Source of the DNA: Acidiferrobacteraceae bacterium
GTDB taxonomy: Bacteria; Pseudomonadota; Gammaproteobacteria; Arenicellales; UBA868
DNA length: 15,579 nt
Direction: 5' to 3'
Assembly: GCA_002731295.1 (NCBI GenBank)
Contig: PCBE01000066.1
Location: 9,509 to 25,087 of the forward strand
A model generated the notes under the pieces. That model was not told the DNA's origin. It was given only the letters and a program-made list of their open reading frames with translations, and made no database searches. The translations under genes were made by a program, and so were the position numbers. Below are positions 14,783 through 15,579 of this stretch, piece by piece (the first letter of the stretch is position 1; each line of letters opens with the position of its first letter).

Positions 14783-15579
14783 ATGAGCGAATCAAATAGG
14801 GCCAATGCCGATATCAAGAGCATGAAGCTCTACCATCACGTTGATCGGGTACTCACTGAACTTCGACAGATGGGCAAAGAAGATGAAGGGCCGCTGTCCG
14901 TCGATGAACTGACTCCATTTGATCAGTTGCATTATCACGGTACAGAAGCGGTCGATCATGCTGTTCGGGCTACCGGTGTTAGCGCCTCCAGCTCGGTCCT
15001 CGAGATTGGATCGGGGCTGGGCGGTCCGGCCCGTCATATTGCCGCAACGGTTGGTGCACAAGTCACGGCGTTGGAACTCCAGAGCGACCAGAACCAACTT
15101 GCCTCAAACCTTACTGCTCGCTGTGGATTGACAGAGAAAGTGACCCATACCTGTGGTGATTTTTTGACCTACAACTGGGTCGGGCAGCACTTCGATGTTA
15201 TTGTCAGCTGGCTTGCCCTCTACCACATACCCGAGCGAGATGTGCTGCTGAAACGTTGTTATGGCCTCCTGGATCAAGGTGGCTATCTCCATGCTGAGGA
15301 TCTCTACGCCCGTGTGCAATTCACGGACAGTGAACGGTCTGAACTGGCCACGGAACTTTTCGCTAATTATTTGCCTGATTATGAAAGTTACTGTCGGGAT
15401 CTCGAAAGGGCTGGATTTGAATTGGTCAGCTGTCAGGAGATGTCAGATGAATGGACTGCGTTTACCCGTGAGCGCATGGCCGCTTACCGCGAACAAAAAG
15501 CAAGGCACATCGATGTGCACGGTGAAGCCGTGTTTGCCAGTATGGACGACTTCTACGATCTGGTGGTGCGCTATTTCAC
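14783..15579 (+). CDS. SAM-dependent methyltransferase (3' end cut by the window)
   Basis: Class I methyltransferase of unknown acceptor; 265 residues are visible and the frame is open at the right edge. The SAM-binding motif I is VLEIGSGLGGPARHIA at about 87-102, followed by an acidic VTALELQ strand, a CGDF segment (motif II/III region), FDVIVSWLALYHI and a GGYLHAEDLY strand. An N-terminal LTPFDQLHYHGTEAVD segment precedes the fold, as in some small-molecule N- and C-methyltransferases. ATG 14783 is used; ATG 14777, two codons upstream and directly after the M24 stop, is equally possible. A TGGA at 14769-14772 could serve either. Cotranscribed with the M24 gene, but its role in ureide metabolism is not evident. 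Confidence 0.85.
   Translation, partial: MSESNRANADIKSMKLYHHVDRVLTELRQMGKEDEGPLSVDELTPFDQLHYHGTEAVDHAVRATGVSASSSVLEIGSGLGGPARHIAATVGAQVTALELQSDQNQLASNLTARCGLTEKVTHTCGDFLTYNWVGQHFDVIVSWLALYHIPERDVLLKRCYGLLDQGGYLHAEDLYARVQFTDSERSELATELFANYLPDYESYCRDLERAGFELVSCQEMSDEWTAFTRERMAAYREQKARHIDVHGEAVFASMDDFYDLVVRYF

Noticed and set aside
1..15579. CRISPR arrays, insertion sequences, tRNA or rRNA genes
   Set aside because: No direct-repeat arrays, transposase frames or cloverleaf-like sequences were seen on either strand.

Overview
This window is a bacterial purine and ureide catabolism locus of about 15.6 kb, with mid-range GC (mid-50s percent, judged by eye), tight gene packing and Shine-Dalgarno sites. 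The gene set is puuE-type allantoinase, a xanthine dehydrogenase split into XdhA and XdhB, PucG-like aminotransferase and AllFGH-like proteins. This suggests a free-living heterotrophic proteobacterium, possibly a marine or soil gammaproteobacterium; that taxonomic guess is weak. There are no tRNAs, rRNAs, transposons or CRISPR repeats, and no gene in the window looks broken.

Layout: a divergent promoter region at about 3434-3626 separates two transcription units. Leftward lie hydroxyisourate hydrolase (3433-3083), xdhA (3054-1558) and xdhB (1565 to the left edge, truncated). Rightward lie puuE allantoinase and OHCU decarboxylase. After a 231-bp dyad-rich gap come an ATCase-fold carbamoyltransferase, a cytoplasmic asparaginase-family amidohydrolase, carbamate kinase, a PucG-type ureidoglycine-glyoxylate aminotransferase, a 68-residue FdrA-tail protein, AllG (DUF1116), FdrA/AllF, AllH (DUF2877), a creatinase/DoeA-like M24 hydrolase and a SAM methyltransferase cut by the right edge. 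Most junctions on this strand overlap or are under 30 bp, so 5318-15579 reads as one operon.

How the genes work together: hypoxanthine/xanthine goes to urate (XdhAB), then 5-hydroxyisourate (urate oxidase, not seen here), OHCU (HIU hydrolase), S-allantoin (OHCU decarboxylase), allantoate (PuuE) and ureidoglycine (allantoate amidohydrolase, not seen here). PucG transaminates ureidoglycine with glyoxylate to give glycine and oxalurate. The AllF/AllG/AllH oxamate carbamoyltransferase phosphorolyses oxalurate to oxamate and carbamoyl phosphate, and carbamate kinase turns the latter into ATP, CO2 and ammonia. The locus therefore looks built to recover both nitrogen and ATP from purines, combining the aerobic urate route with an energy-yielding oxalurate end.

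Most interesting points: (1) the C-terminal domain of FdrA appears as a separate small gene upstream of allG; (2) a second carbamoyltransferase keeps the carbamoyl-phosphate site but has lost the aspartate-binding residues of ATCase; (3) an asparaginase-family enzyme and a metal-ligand-free M24 hydrolase of unknown substrate sit where oxamate and allantoate/ureide hydrolysis steps are unassigned.
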